Assembly: GCA_023422005.1 (NCBI GenBank)
Contig: JAEZSC010000141.1
Coordinates: forward strand, 1-57,421
Source of the DNA: Bacillota bacterium
GTDB taxonomy: Bacteria; Bacillota; Clostridia; Christensenellales; UMGS416
Length of the DNA stretch: 57,421 nucleotides
Direction: 5' to 3'
A program made the translations under genes and the position numbers. Below, piece by piece: positions 37,378 to 46,076 of this stretch. Each line of letters opens with the position of its first letter. Position 1 is the first letter of the stretch. The notes below the pieces were generated by a model that searched no databases, was not told where the DNA came from, and saw only the letters and a list, made by a program, of their open reading frames with translations.

Positions 37378-38712
37378 ATGACCAAGGGAAAACCCCGCCG
37401 CAAGACAAGGATTCTGCTGTACACAGGCGCAGCGCTGGCGGCGCTGCTGGCTGTGGCCGGCGGGCTGTTGTTATGGTGGAACCCCCATCGCGGAGCCACG
37501 GCATGGCAGGACTTGGGGCCTTCAGCGCCGCTGGACCGGGTGCTGACGCCGCAGCAAGCCAGAGAAGACCTGGCCTTTGTGGTGGAACGTGTGAAGGAGC
37601 ACCATGTATCAGCGGAGAAGGACCTGCCGGCGGCGGTGGAGGCGCAGTATCGAGAGGAGTTGGACGGCTTAAGCCAAACGCCCACGGTGCTGGACGTGTG
37701 GCGGGCCGGCAGCCGCATCCTCAAGCCTTTGGGCGACGGCCATTCGGGGCTGAACTACATGGGCGGCGGGGATGCCACGCGGGTGGAACAAGCCTTCGTG
37801 ATGACCGAAGGCGGTCTGCTGGCCAGCGGCGGGCAGCACAACGGCAAACCTGTAGCTGGGTTGGCCGGTATGCCTGTGGACGATCTCTACGAGCGCTTCC
37901 TGGCGCAATACGGCTACGAGAACCTGTCCCGTGCCCGCTATGCCTTCCCGAACTATGTGCGCACGCCACAGGGCCTGCGCTGGCTGGGCGCCGAGCCCGG
38001 CGACGCGTTGCAGGTCTCCTGGCGCACCTTGATACCCGAGAGCGCCGAGCTGCCCTATGCTCCCGTGTCCGGCCGAAGCGCACAGCAGCCCTTTGTGCGT
38101 TATGACATCGATGAGGAACACGGCCTTGGCGTGCTGACGCTGGACGCCTGCGACAACAACGACACCTACCGCGAGACGCTCAAGAACTTCTTTGCCGACG
38201 TAAAAAAGGCAGGGTTGAGCGCCATCGCGCTGGACCTGCGGAGCAACGGCGGGGGCAATTCCACGGTCATCGGCGAGTTCCTGCGCTATCTGAACGCGCG
38301 AACCTACGTGGACTACGGCGCGGCTATACGCCTGGGGCCTCTGGTGCTGCGCTTCGCGCCTCAGCAGACCAACGTTAAGCCCGCCGAGGAGTTGGTGTTC
38401 GATGGCGACGTGTATGTGCTGACCGGCGGGCGCACATTCAGCTCGGCCACGCAGTTTGCCGTGGTGCTGCGCGACAACGGCCTGTGCCGCGTGATCGGCC
38501 AAGCATCGGGCAACAGCCCATCCATGTACGGAGACACGCTGCACTACCAGCTGCCTCACAGCGCTCTGGCGCTCACGGTTACCTACAAGCAGTTCACCCG
38601 TCCGGACGCGGCGCGCACCGCCGAGGACGCGCTGCAGCCGGACATCTCAACGGTTGTTACCGCCGACGGCGATGGCGTGATGGAGGCACTGTATGCACAG
38701 ACACAGCGCTAA
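37378..38712 (+). CDS. Membrane-anchored S41-family peptidase
   Basis: 444 residues. An N-terminal signal anchor (ILLYTGAALAALLAVAGGLL) is followed by an extracytoplasmic part. The C-terminal S41 (tail-specific protease) core shows IALDLRSNGGGNSTVIGEFL, the strand before the active site, and GGRTFSSATQFAVVL, where the serine in TFSS is the expected nucleophile; IGQASGNSPSMYGD follows. No clear PDZ domain is seen, unlike CtpA. ACAGGAGG lies just before the ATG. Substrate unknown. Confidence 0.85.
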   Translation: MTKGKPRRKTRILLYTGAALAALLAVAGGLLLWWNPHRGATAWQDLGPSAPLDRVLTPQQAREDLAFVVERVKEHHVSAEKDLPAAVEAQYREELDGLSQTPTVLDVWRAGSRILKPLGDGHSGLNYMGGGDATRVEQAFVMTEGGLLASGGQHNGKPVAGLAGMPVDDLYERFLAQYGYENLSRARYAFPNYVRTPQGLRWLGAEPGDALQVSWRTLIPESAELPYAPVSGRSAQQPFVRYDIDEEHGLGVLTLDACDNNDTYRETLKNFFADVKKAGLSAIALDLRSNGGGNSTVIGEFLRYLNARTYVDYGAAIRLGPLVLRFAPQQTNVKPAEELVFDGDVYVLTGGRTFSSATQFAVVLRDNGLCRVIGQASGNSPSMYGDTLHYQLPHSALALTVTYKQFTRPDAARTAEDALQPDISTVVTADGDGVMEALYAQTQR

Positions 38713-38763
38713 GGGCTACGCCCGTCATCCGCGGCGCTGTGGAGCAACAGCAATCTAAAAAGA

Positions 38764-39098
38764 GCCCGCCGATGTTCATCGGCGGGCACTTCAGCGTGTC
38801 GAAAAAGTCGCCACGCTGTCGCCATCGGCGCTATTGCGCCTTGGCGATTCAAACGACTTGTGACTTTAGCCCCTTAATCGCTGGCGATAACCGTCGCCAG
38901 GCGACATCTACACTTTTGAACTCATACTGTGTTCACAAGAGACGAGTTTCGCCTGTGGGCGGGATCTACAACGGCCTTTTCTTATCTTCTAGTTTCCTCC
39001 TGCCGAATGAATCGGCAGTCGGTAAAGTCTTTCATTTCTCTTGCCAGGTTTGTAGACAAACTGAAGTGCCCGCCGATCTTCATCGGCGGGCACTTCAG
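38764..39098. repeat. Inverted-repeat-bounded non-coding element with two identical-type hairpins
   Basis: GCCCGCCGATG/CATCGGCGGGC at 38764-38787 and a 17-19 bp version of the same hairpin at 39061-39098 bracket about 270 bases. The inner edges form an imperfect inverted repeat: GGCGGGCACTTCAGCGTGTC at 38781-38800 against the minus-strand read of 39055-39074, GGCGGGCACTTCAGTTTGTC. No frame inside is convincing. It fills nearly all of the 401-base gap between the S41 gene and the PrsA-like gene and may double as the terminator of both. A terminator split and duplicated by a small mobile element would explain the structure. Confidence 0.6.
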
Positions 39099-39113
39099 TT
39101 AATCAGTTTTTGG

Positions 39114-40385
39114 TTAAGACGCGGCGGGAGTGGCTTCGTCCTGCGGTACTGCCTCGGCCGGCGTGGGTGTGGCGGCCTGGGGCGGCAGCATGGCCAGCTT
39201 GTCCGGATAGGTCGTCACGCCGATCTCGGTCTTCCACTGCTCCACGGTCTTGGCCCAGCTTTCGTTCTGCTTATCGGCCAGCGCCGATTCCTTGAGCACG
39301 TCCTTCACCTGGTCCAGCGCCACCGGTCCGGGCGTCACGTCGCCCACCCACTTGATGATGTGGTAGCCGAAGTCGGAGGCCACGAGGTCGGTAATGTCGC
39401 CAACCTTGGCCAGCTTGAGCGCCGCTTCCTTGAACTCCTCCACAAAGGCTGTGGAGCTGCCCAGTTGATAGCCGCTGGTCTTGGCCGGCTCCTGCGTCAT
39501 GCCGGGGTCTTCGCCATACTCAGTGATCAGCGCGTCGAAATCCTGACCGCCGCGAGCCTTGGCCAGCGCCTCATCGGCCTTGGCTTTGATCTTGGGCAGT
39601 GCTTCGTCGCGCAGCTTCTTGGCTTCCTCGGCGTCGCCGGAGCTCTGGGCGGAGTAGATGGCGTTTTGATCGTCCTCGGACAGCGCAACCAGGATGTGCT
39701 TGACATAGCGGAACCCGGCGGGCACATAAACGATGGTCTCGCCGGCGCCCTGGGCGTCCTCATAGGCCGCGCTGTCGGCGTCAAAGCTCTCCTTCTGGCT
39801 GGCAACCAGATCGTCATAGGCTTTCTGAACTTCTTCGTCGGTCATGGAGATGTTTTTATCGGCCTCGATTCTGAGCTTTTCCTCCACCTTGAAGAAGGTC
39901 AGCAGTTTGATCAGGTCGCCAGAGGTCAGGCCGTCTTCCTTCAGCTTGGCGTCCACCATCTTCTGGACTTCCTTGTCCGGGTCCACCGATTTGTCCTTGG
40001 ATGCTTTTTCGTCGGCCTCGGCCTGAAAGGATTCCTTGAGAGAATCGATGTAGCCATTGACCTGGTCGGTGATCTCCTTTTGCTCGTCGGCGCTTAAAGG
40101 CGCCGCGCCCAGCTGCTTGCCCTTCTGCATCAGCGCCTCATAGGTCGCTGCCTGTTCCAGCGACTGTGTCATCAGCTGATTCATGATTTCCGGGTCGGTG
40201 ATGTCGGCCCTGGTCATATAGTTGTTCATCAGGATGAAGCTGGCGAACAGATCGACATCCTTGCTGGTGACGTTCACTTTGCCGACCTGGCCGACGACGA
40301 TGGGCTTGCTCTGGCAGCCGCTGAGCACGCTGCCGACCAGCACAACGGCGCACAGCACGATGGCCAGCAATCTAATTTTCTTCAT
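39114..40385 (-). CDS. PrsA/SurA-like foldase lipoprotein (peptidyl-prolyl isomerase)
   Basis: 423 residues. The signal peptide ends in the lipobox SVLSGCQS, so the mature protein is lipid-anchored outside the membrane. The N-terminal helical SurA_N region (residues 40-220) leads into a parvulin domain (RYVKHILVALSEDD to DFGYHIIKWVGDVTPG). An insertion of about 55 residues rich in Ala/Glu/Lys interrupts the parvulin fold, a common variation. It probably helps secreted proteins fold. TATAAT and AAGGAG lie upstream of the ATG. The Pro/Ala/Thr-rich C-terminus is probably disordered. Confidence 0.88.
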   Translation of the reverse strand: MKKIRLLAIVLCAVVLVGSVLSGCQSKPIVVGQVGKVNVTSKDVDLFASFILMNNYMTRADITDPEIMNQLMTQSLEQAATYEALMQKGKQLGAAPLSADEQKEITDQVNGYIDSLKESFQAEADEKASKDKSVDPDKEVQKMVDAKLKEDGLTSGDLIKLLTFFKVEEKLRIEADKNISMTDEEVQKAYDDLVASQKESFDADSAAYEDAQGAGETIVYVPAGFRYVKHILVALSEDDQNAIYSAQSSGDAEEAKKLRDEALPKIKAKADEALAKARGGQDFDALITEYGEDPGMTQEPAKTSGYQLGSSTAFVEEFKEAALKLAKVGDITDLVASDFGYHIIKWVGDVTPGPVALDQVKDVLKESALADKQNESWAKTVEQWKTEIGVTTYPDKLAMLPPQAATPTPAEAVPQDEATPAAS

Positions 40386-40495
40386 TGGTCACGCTCCTTG
40401 GTTTGATCCATGCAAATGCATAATGATTATTATAACAGAAATGAATGCGGAAATGCGTTGGTAATGTGTAGGTTTGGTGAAAAGTATAAACGGCT

Positions 40496-40999
40496 TTACT
40501 CAAAAAAACCTTCGGTGGAAGTGCCGCTTCGCCCGGTGTGCCCGATGACCCGCGGCCATTGATTGGTCTGTATGATTGTCGTGGCGTTGATGTTGCCCAG
40601 GTGGGCATAGAAATGGCGTATTTGCGAAAGGATCAGCGACAATCTGTTCCCATTGCAATCGGGCGGTATCTCGTAGAGCATGCCGTCTGTAAGAGAATCC
40701 AAATACGCCAGTATTTTGATGCGTATTGCTTCAAGGTACTGAAACAAATCCTGTCTTGAAAGGACCTTCCCGCTTTCGATATCCAGAGAGTTGAGGTTAG
40801 GCTCATGAAAATCCGGCTCGGTATACCGATTGGGGTTTATATACCATTGGTCACAGGAGTGCAGCGTGTGATAGACGTGTTTCCATACTGGCATATCGCA
40901 AAGCACAAAATCCAGATTGCAGGTATGGAGCATGATGGCGGCATTGTCAAAAAGGACTTCCGTCTGTTTTGTGATGGCCATAATCAGCTCGCGGCTCAT
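40496..40999 (-). CDS. DinB-like four-helix protein
   Basis: 167 residues. HVYHTLHSCDQWYINP supplies the first His pattern and LSQIRHFYAHLGNINA the C-terminal HxxxH-type pattern seen in DinB/YfiT metal-binding four-helix bundles, although the usual 'RHAAYHxG' is loose. Base composition is more AT-rich than its neighbours, suggesting a later arrival. It lies alone between prsA-like and gpmI genes, on the minus strand. Activity of the family is thiol transfer in some members; unknown here. Confidence 0.7.
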   Translation of the reverse strand: MSRELIMAITKQTEVLFDNAAIMLHTCNLDFVLCDMPVWKHVYHTLHSCDQWYINPNRYTEPDFHEPNLNSLDIESGKVLSRQDLFQYLEAIRIKILAYLDSLTDGMLYEIPPDCNGNRLSLILSQIRHFYAHLGNINATTIIQTNQWPRVIGHTGRSGTSTEGFFE

Positions 41000-41091
41000 A
41001 TTTGACCCCGATTCTCGCTCAGTTCCCCTCCGGGTTACTCCATTATACTACCGAATGGGCTTCTACGCTTTGAGTATTGCACATGGCAGCG

Positions 41092-41121
41092 AAAAGAGGC
41101 GGGCACTCGCCCGCCTCTTTT
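41092..41121 (-). terminator. Terminator of the glycolytic operon
   Basis: AAAAGAGGCGGGC and GCCCGCCTCTTTT form a perfect 13-bp stem with a 4-nt loop. It follows the gpmI stop on the minus strand by 8 bases and ends in TTTT on both strands. Confidence 0.9.
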
Positions 41122-41128
41122 ATGAAAA

Positions 41129-42670
41129 CTACTTCTTGATCAAAGTCGTGCCGGTCATCTCCGGCGGCTGGGGGATACCCATGATGTCCAGCAGCGTGGG
41201 GGCCAGGTCGGCCAGGCGGCCGTCGCGGCGCAGCTCCGCGTCGCGCCGGCTGTCGTCTATGAGCACCAGGGGCACCGGGCCGGTCGTGTGGGCTGTGAAG
41301 GGTTCGCCGGTCTCGGGGTCGGTCATCATCTCGGCGTTGCCGTGGTCGGCGGTCAGCAGCACAGCGCCGCCCTGGGCCAGTATCGCTTCCACAACCTGGT
41401 GCACGCATTCGTCCACGGCGTGCACGGCCTTATAAGCCGCGTCGAAGATGCCGGTGTGCCCCACCATGTCGCAGTTGGCGAAGTTCAGGATCATCACGTC
41501 ATACTTGCCGCTCTTAACCCGGGCCACCGCCTCGGCGGCCACCTCGTAGGCGCTCATCTCGGGCTTCAGGTCGTAGGTCGCGACCTTGGGCGATGGGATC
41601 AGCGCGCGGTCCTCGCCGGGATAGGGCTGCTCCAGGCCGGCGTTGAAGAAGAACGTCACGTGGGCGTATTTCTCGGTTTCGGCGATGCGCAGCTGCGTCA
41701 GGCCCCGGTCGCTCAGGATCTGCCCCAGCGTGTTATCCAGACTCTGGGGGCGGAAGGCGACTTCCAGGTTCTTGAAGTTCACATCATATTGCGTCATGGA
41801 GACGTAATGCACGGGTTTGTAGCCGCCGTCGCGGGCGAACTCGGCGAAGTCCGGCTCGATGAAGGCGCGGGTGATCTCGCGGGCGCGGTCCGGGCGGAAG
41901 TTGAAGAAGATGATGCTGTCCCCCGCCTCCACCTTGGCCACGGGTTCGCCGTCGTCGGTGATGACAGTGGGCTGCACGAACTCGTCGTTCTCGCCGCGCT
42001 GGTAGGATTCCTCCATAGCGCACTCGGCGCAGCAGGCCTCCAGGCCCACGCCGTCGGCGATGGCGTCATAGCCGCGCTTGACGCGGTCCCAGCGGTTGTC
42101 GCGGTCCATGGACCAGTAGCGGCCCATGACCGATGCGATGCGCCCGACGCCGACTTTCTCCATGCGGGCTTCCAGGTCCAGAATGTATCCTTTGCCGCTG
42201 GTGGGCGGCGTGTCGCGGCCATCCATCAGGCAGTGCACAAACACATTTTCCAGGCCGGTCTTCTTGGCCAGGCGCAGCAGACCCTCCACGTGGTCGATGT
42301 GGCTGTGCACGCCGCCGTCGCTGACCAGGCCGATCAGGTGCAGCTTGGTCCCCTTCTCCAGGGCGCTCCGCACGGCCCCGAGCAGCGCGGGGTTCTCATA
42401 GAACGTGCCGTCGGCGATCTCCTTGCTGATGCGGGTGAGCTCCTGATACACGATGCGGCCTGCGCCGATGTTGGTGTGGCCAACCTCGCTGTTGCCCATC
42501 TGGCCGTGGGGCAGGCCCACATCCAGGCCGCTGGCGCCGATGGTCACGCAGGGGTAGCTGCTCATGAGCTTGTGCACATGGGGGATGTTCTCCGGCACGA
42601 TGGCGTTGCCGGCACGCTCCTCACGGCGGCCGAAGCCATCCATGATGATCAAGGCATTGGTCTTTTTCAT
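41129..42670 (-). CDS. gpmI: 2,3-bisphosphoglycerate-independent phosphoglycerate mutase
   Basis: Mn-dependent glycolytic enzyme interconverting 3- and 2-phosphoglycerate. 513 residues, full length. The phosphatase-domain start ALIIMDGFGRREERAGNAI, the catalytic-Ser segment GQMGNSEVGHTNIGAGRIVY and the metal ligands in MVGHTGIFDAAYKAVHAVDE and LTADHGNAEMM are all present. It is the last gene of the cggR-pgk-tpiA-gpmI operon, 8 bases after tpiA. The ATG at 42670 is preferred over the GTG at 42676. Confidence 0.96.
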   Translation of the reverse strand: MKKTNALIIMDGFGRREERAGNAIVPENIPHVHKLMSSYPCVTIGASGLDVGLPHGQMGNSEVGHTNIGAGRIVYQELTRISKEIADGTFYENPALLGAVRSALEKGTKLHLIGLVSDGGVHSHIDHVEGLLRLAKKTGLENVFVHCLMDGRDTPPTSGKGYILDLEARMEKVGVGRIASVMGRYWSMDRDNRWDRVKRGYDAIADGVGLEACCAECAMEESYQRGENDEFVQPTVITDDGEPVAKVEAGDSIIFFNFRPDRAREITRAFIEPDFAEFARDGGYKPVHYVSMTQYDVNFKNLEVAFRPQSLDNTLGQILSDRGLTQLRIAETEKYAHVTFFFNAGLEQPYPGEDRALIPSPKVATYDLKPEMSAYEVAAEAVARVKSGKYDVMILNFANCDMVGHTGIFDAAYKAVHAVDECVHQVVEAILAQGGAVLLTADHGNAEMMTDPETGEPFTAHTTGPVPLVLIDDSRRDAELRRDGRLADLAPTLLDIMGIPQPPEMTGTTLIKK

Positions 42671-42678
42671 ATTCACAC

Positions 42679-43461
42679 CTATTCTCTGGTCAGGGTTTCC
42701 GCTTCGCGGGAGCCGTCATAATGCACGACAGCGGAGAAATCCTGCGCCTTGAGGCTGGCGCCGCCGATCAGGCCACCATCGATGTGTTCCTGGGCCATGA
42801 GCTCGGCGGCGTTGCCGGGGTTCATGCTGCCGCCGTACTGTATGCGGATCTCCTCGGCCACCACGCGGCCGAACATCTGCTCCACGGTGTTGCGGATGAT
42901 GCCGCACACCTCGTTGGCGTCGGCGGAGGTGGCGGTTTTGCCGGTGCCGATGGCCCAGATAGGCTCATAAGCGATGACGACGGTGGCCGCCTGAGCGCCG
43001 GACAGGCCCTGCAGCGCCGCCCGGGTCTGAGTGCGCACCACGTCGGCGGTGACGCCCAGCTCGCGTTGGGCCAGCGATTCGCCAACGCACACGATGGGCA
43101 CGAGGCCCGCTTCCAGCGCGGCACGGGTCTTCAGGTTCACGGTCTCATCGGTCTCGGCAAAGTATTGCCGGCGCTCCGAGTGGCCCAGGATCACATATTC
43201 CACGCCGACGGCCTTGAGCATGTCGGCGCTGATTTCGCCGGTGTAGGCCCCGCTGGCCTTGAAGTGCATGTTCTGCGCGCCCAGGTGGATGTTGGTGCAC
43301 GAGATGGCATGGGCGACCTCGCTCAGGGCCGTGAAGGGCGGGCACACGACCACGGTGCACGTGGCGTCGCACACCAGCGGCGTGAGCTCGCTGACCAAAG
43401 CGGCGGCCTCGATGGGGGTCTTGTTCATTTTCCAGTTGCCTGCGATAATCGGCTTGCGCAT
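42679..43461 (-). CDS. tpiA: Triose-phosphate isomerase
   Basis: Interconverts dihydroxyacetone phosphate and glyceraldehyde 3-phosphate. 260 residues. The N-terminal GNWKMNKT holds the catalytic Lys, ILGHSERRQYFAETDE holds the catalytic His, AYEPIWAIGTGKTAT the catalytic Glu and loop 6, and YGGSMNPGNA the phosphate site; IDGGLIGGASLKAQDF closes the barrel. It follows pgk with a strong hairpin in the gap at 43517-43545. Confidence 0.97.
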   Translation of the reverse strand: MRKPIIAGNWKMNKTPIEAAALVSELTPLVCDATCTVVVCPPFTALSEVAHAISCTNIHLGAQNMHFKASGAYTGEISADMLKAVGVEYVILGHSERRQYFAETDETVNLKTRAALEAGLVPIVCVGESLAQRELGVTADVVRTQTRAALQGLSGAQAATVVIAYEPIWAIGTGKTATSADANEVCGIIRNTVEQMFGRVVAEEIRIQYGGSMNPGNAAELMAQEHIDGGLIGGASLKAQDFSAVVHYDGSREAETLTRE

Positions 43462-43516
43462 GGGGGTTGCTCCTTCGTCGTTTCGCCATCGGCGTTTAGC
43501 GCCTCGGTGATTATTA

Positions 43517-43545
43517 AACCAGAGGGGGCGTTGCCCCCTCTGGTT
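43517..43545 (-). terminator. Strong hairpin between pgk and tpiA
   Basis: AACCAGAGGGGGC and GCCCCCTCTGGTT form a perfect 13-bp stem with a 3-nt loop; read on the minus strand it is followed by TAATAAT. It lies inside the operon, 9 bases after the pgk stop, so it may be a partial terminator or a processing and stabilising hairpin that sets pgk above tpiA-gpmI. Confidence 0.7.
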
Positions 43546-43553
43546 GGTTTCTC

Positions 43554-44744
43554 TTACTTGTTTTTGAGCGCTGCCACGCCGGGCAGCTCGCGGCCCTCCA
43601 GGAATTCCAGAGAAGCGCCGCCGCCGGTGGACACGTGGGTCATGCGGTCGGCCAGGCCGAAAACTTCCACAGCCGCCGCGGTGTCGCCGCCGCCCACGAT
43701 GGTGACACCGGAGCTGTTGGCCATGGCCTGGGCCACCTCGCGGGAGCCCTGGGCGAAGTGCGAGAATTCGAACACGCCCATGGGGCCGTTCCAGATCACG
43801 GTGCGGGCCTTCTTGATCTCCTCGACGAACAGCTTCTGGGTCTCGGGGCCGATGTCCATGCCCTCCCAGCCGTCGGGAATCTCGCGGCTGTGGAACGTGG
43901 CGCGCAGGCCGTCGTTGCTGAACTCCTGGGTGGCCTCGTTGTCGATGGGCAGCATCAGCTTTACGCCCTTCTTCTCGGCCATGGCCATGACTTCCTTGGT
44001 GTATTCGATGCGGCTCTCATCCAGCAGAGACTTGCCGATGGTGCCGCCCAGAGCCTTCTGGAACGTGTAGGCCATGCCGCCGCCGATGATCAGGGTGTCC
44101 ACCTTGTCCAGCAGGTGGGAGATGACACCGATCTTATCCTTGACCTTGGCGCCGCCAAGAATGGCCACGAAGGGGCGCTCGGGCTCTTCCAGCGCGCCGC
44201 CCATGATCTCGATTTCCTTCTTCATCAGGAAGCCCGCCACCGCCGGCAGATAGGCGGCCACGCCGGCCGTGGAGGCATGGGCGCGGTGGGCGGTGCCAAA
44301 AGCGTCGTTGACGTAAATCTCGGCCAGAGCGGCGAACTGCTTGGAAAGCTCGGGGTCGTTCTTCTCCTCACCGGCCTCAAAGCGCACGTTCTCCAGCATG
44401 CCCACTTCGCCTTCCTTGAGGCTCTCAGCCAAAGCCTTGGCGGAGGGGCCCACAACGTCGGCAGCCAGCTTAACTTCCTTGCCCAGCAGTTCGGAAAGGC
44501 GCTGGGCGCAGGGCTTCAAAGTGAACTCGGGTTCCACCTTGGCCTTGGGGCGGCCCAGATGTGTGCACAGGATTAGCTTAGCGCCGTTATCCAGCAGATA
44601 CTGAATGGTGGGAATCGCCGCGCGGATGCGGTTGTCGTCGGTGATCTCGCCTTTGTCGTTCTGCGGAACGTTGAAGTCCACACGGGCCAGAACCTTCTTG
44701 CCCTTGACGTCGATGTCCTGGATGGTCTTCTTGTTGAGCGCCAT
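43554..44744 (-). CDS. pgk: Phosphoglycerate kinase
   Basis: Makes ATP from 1,3-bisphosphoglycerate in glycolysis. 396 residues. LARVDFNVPQNDKGEITDDN and HLGRPKAKVEPEFTL are the substrate-binding N-domain motifs, AILGGAKVKDKIGVISHLL and TVIWNGPMGVFEFSHFAQGS the hinge and nucleotide parts, and VGGGDTAAAVE the C-terminal phosphate loop. The start is chosen with AAGGAG 9 bases upstream; two ATGs slightly upstream sit on or before that site. It follows cggR after 75 bases. Confidence 0.97.
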   Translation of the reverse strand: MALNKKTIQDIDVKGKKVLARVDFNVPQNDKGEITDDNRIRAAIPTIQYLLDNGAKLILCTHLGRPKAKVEPEFTLKPCAQRLSELLGKEVKLAADVVGPSAKALAESLKEGEVGMLENVRFEAGEEKNDPELSKQFAALAEIYVNDAFGTAHRAHASTAGVAAYLPAVAGFLMKKEIEIMGGALEEPERPFVAILGGAKVKDKIGVISHLLDKVDTLIIGGGMAYTFQKALGGTIGKSLLDESRIEYTKEVMAMAEKKGVKLMLPIDNEATQEFSNDGLRATFHSREIPDGWEGMDIGPETQKLFVEEIKKARTVIWNGPMGVFEFSHFAQGSREVAQAMANSSGVTIVGGGDTAAAVEVFGLADRMTHVSTGGGASLEFLEGRELPGVAALKNK

Positions 44745-44819
44745 GATCATACTCTCCTTATGCATTCTAACAGGCGAACCTGTTGTTAATGATACCCTAT
44801 TTATTGACTGGAATCCAGA

Positions 44820-45851
44820 TTATTGCTGGGAATCCAGCAGCACGCAGATGCCCGCGGCCACGGCCTCGTCCAAAATAAGCGCCGTGGGCTTGCTGCCCCG
44901 GGCCACGGCCAGCACGGCCTCGGCCTTGGCGGCCCCGCCGGCCACGGCCACCCGCCGGGGGATGCCCATCAGGCTTTCCAGCTCCAGCCCCAGGCCGCTG
45001 GCGGCATAGGTCACCGCGCCCTTGCGGTCAAAATAGCAGCCCAGCGCCTCGGCCACGGCACCCCGTGCCCGGATGCGGGCCACGACGTCCGGCGGCAGGT
45101 TGCGCCGGCGGGCCATCTCGTCAAAGCGGCCGATTCCGTACATCAGCACGTCGCCGCGGCGCACCGTCTCCAGCCATTCGCCCAGGCGGCCGTCATTGAT
45201 GACGGGGCGCGATTCCGTGGGCATGTCGTCGGGCCAGTGCAGCAGACGGTGCCGCGCGCCCAGGCCCCGGGCCATACGGGCGGCCACGGTGTTGGCCTGC
45301 ACTTCCACCTCTTCGCCCAGGCCGCCCCGGGCGGGCACGACCATCAGGCTGGGCAGCCCTTTGCCGCCGGAATGGGCCTGCGCGGCCACGCCGGCCATCG
45401 TGGAGCCGCCCATGACGGCCAGTGTCATGCCGTCGCGCAGGATCAGGCTCAGGTATTGCATTGTTTTACGGTACAGCGCACGGGAGCTGACCTCGTCGGC
45501 GGCGGTGTCGCCGCTGACGACCATGACGCTGGGGATGCCCAGCTCCGTGCGGATGCGCTCCGCCAGAGGCTCGGCGAAGAGCTGGTCCAAGCCGGCGCGC
45601 AGTTCGCGCAGCACGTTCTCGCCCTCTTCGCTCAGGTGCATACCGTCGGGGGCGAAGGTGATCAGGTTCAGGTCCCGCAGGCGGTCGGCCTCTCCCCTCA
45701 CGGCGCGCTCCGGAAGGTCCAGATGCGCCGAAAGGGCTCTGCGGCCCACAGGGGCCATCAGCGCCACGGCTTCCAGTATTTCAAAGCGCGTCCGCGCAGC
45801 GTCCACCATTTCGGGGACAAGGCGGCGGAATTGGGAGAGGAGGGTGTTCAT
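44820..45851 (-). CDS. cggR: Central glycolytic genes regulator (SorC/DeoR family)
   Basis: A 343-residue repressor. The N-terminus (LLSQFRRLVPEMVDAARTRF) and its helix-turn-helix (RALSAHLDLPERAVRGEADR) match CggR. The C-terminal SorC effector domain has DGMTLAVMGGSTMAGVA and GIGRFDEMARR, which bind fructose-1,6-bisphosphate in characterised homologues and relieve repression of the glycolytic operon. It heads the operon with pgk, tpiA and gpmI; gapA, the usual next gene, is absent here. CggR-like operator sequences and a good promoter lie directly upstream. Confidence 0.93.
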   Translation of the reverse strand: MNTLLSQFRRLVPEMVDAARTRFEILEAVALMAPVGRRALSAHLDLPERAVRGEADRLRDLNLITFAPDGMHLSEEGENVLRELRAGLDQLFAEPLAERIRTELGIPSVMVVSGDTAADEVSSRALYRKTMQYLSLILRDGMTLAVMGGSTMAGVAAQAHSGGKGLPSLMVVPARGGLGEEVEVQANTVAARMARGLGARHRLLHWPDDMPTESRPVINDGRLGEWLETVRRGDVLMYGIGRFDEMARRRNLPPDVVARIRARGAVAEALGCYFDRKGAVTYAASGLGLELESLMGIPRRVAVAGGAAKAEAVLAVARGSKPTALILDEAVAAGICVLLDSQQ

Positions 45852-45862
45852 ACAACAAACCT

Positions 45863-45927
45863 CGGTGGGACGAACGGAAGTGGGATGTGGGACAATTCCT
45901 GTCCATCGTTGCTTTTTCGTCCCACCG
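45863..45927 (-). promoter_or_regulatory. Candidate CggR operator region
   Basis: The element GGGAC-N6-TGTC at 45889-45903 matches the half-operator known for CggR. It is flanked by a perfect 12-bp inverted repeat, CGGTGGGACGAA (45863-45874) and TTCGTCCCACCG (45916-45927). All lie between the -10 box and the cggR start, where a repressor would block transcription of its own operon. The inverted repeat could also fold in the mRNA leader. Confidence 0.6.
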
Positions 45928-45929
45928 GG

Positions 45930-45958
45930 ATTCTATCATAGATTTAGTATGGGAGCAA
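45930..45958 (-). promoter_or_regulatory. Promoter of the cggR-pgk-tpiA-gpmI operon
   Basis: On the minus strand TTGCTC (45953-45958), a 17-base spacer and TAGAAT (45930-45935) precede the operator cluster. Confidence 0.6.
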
Positions 45959-45984
45959 GGATTGGTTAAGTCCAACTTAATATT

Positions 45985-46044
45985 AACTATACTATAACTA
46001 TACACTACATATAGTTTGACACGCTTGTAGAAGAAAGTTATATT
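45985..46044 (+). promoter_or_regulatory. Consensus promoter with overlapping inverted repeat for the methyltransferase island
   Basis: TTGACA (46016-46021), a 17-base spacer and TATATT (46039-46044) form a near-perfect promoter 33 bases before the GTG start. AACTATA occurs at 45985-45991 and 45996-46002 and faces TATAGTT at 46010-46016, giving a 7-7-7 inverted repeat that overlaps the -35 box by one base. This is a good place for a repressor or self-regulating methyltransferase to act. Confidence 0.65.
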
Positions 46045-46076
46045 ACAATATGTTGTCACGTATACGGAGGGCTAGT

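Noticed and set aside
38484..40097. A 537-codon plus-strand frame from the S41 gene through the prsA-like gene
   Set aside because: It crosses the repeat element and is antisense to the foldase lipoprotein, whose signal peptide, lipobox and parvulin domain are clear.
45781..46059. A 92-codon minus-strand frame across the left edge of the AT-rich island
   Set aside because: It overlaps the cggR promoter, operators and start, has no ribosome site, and matches no family.
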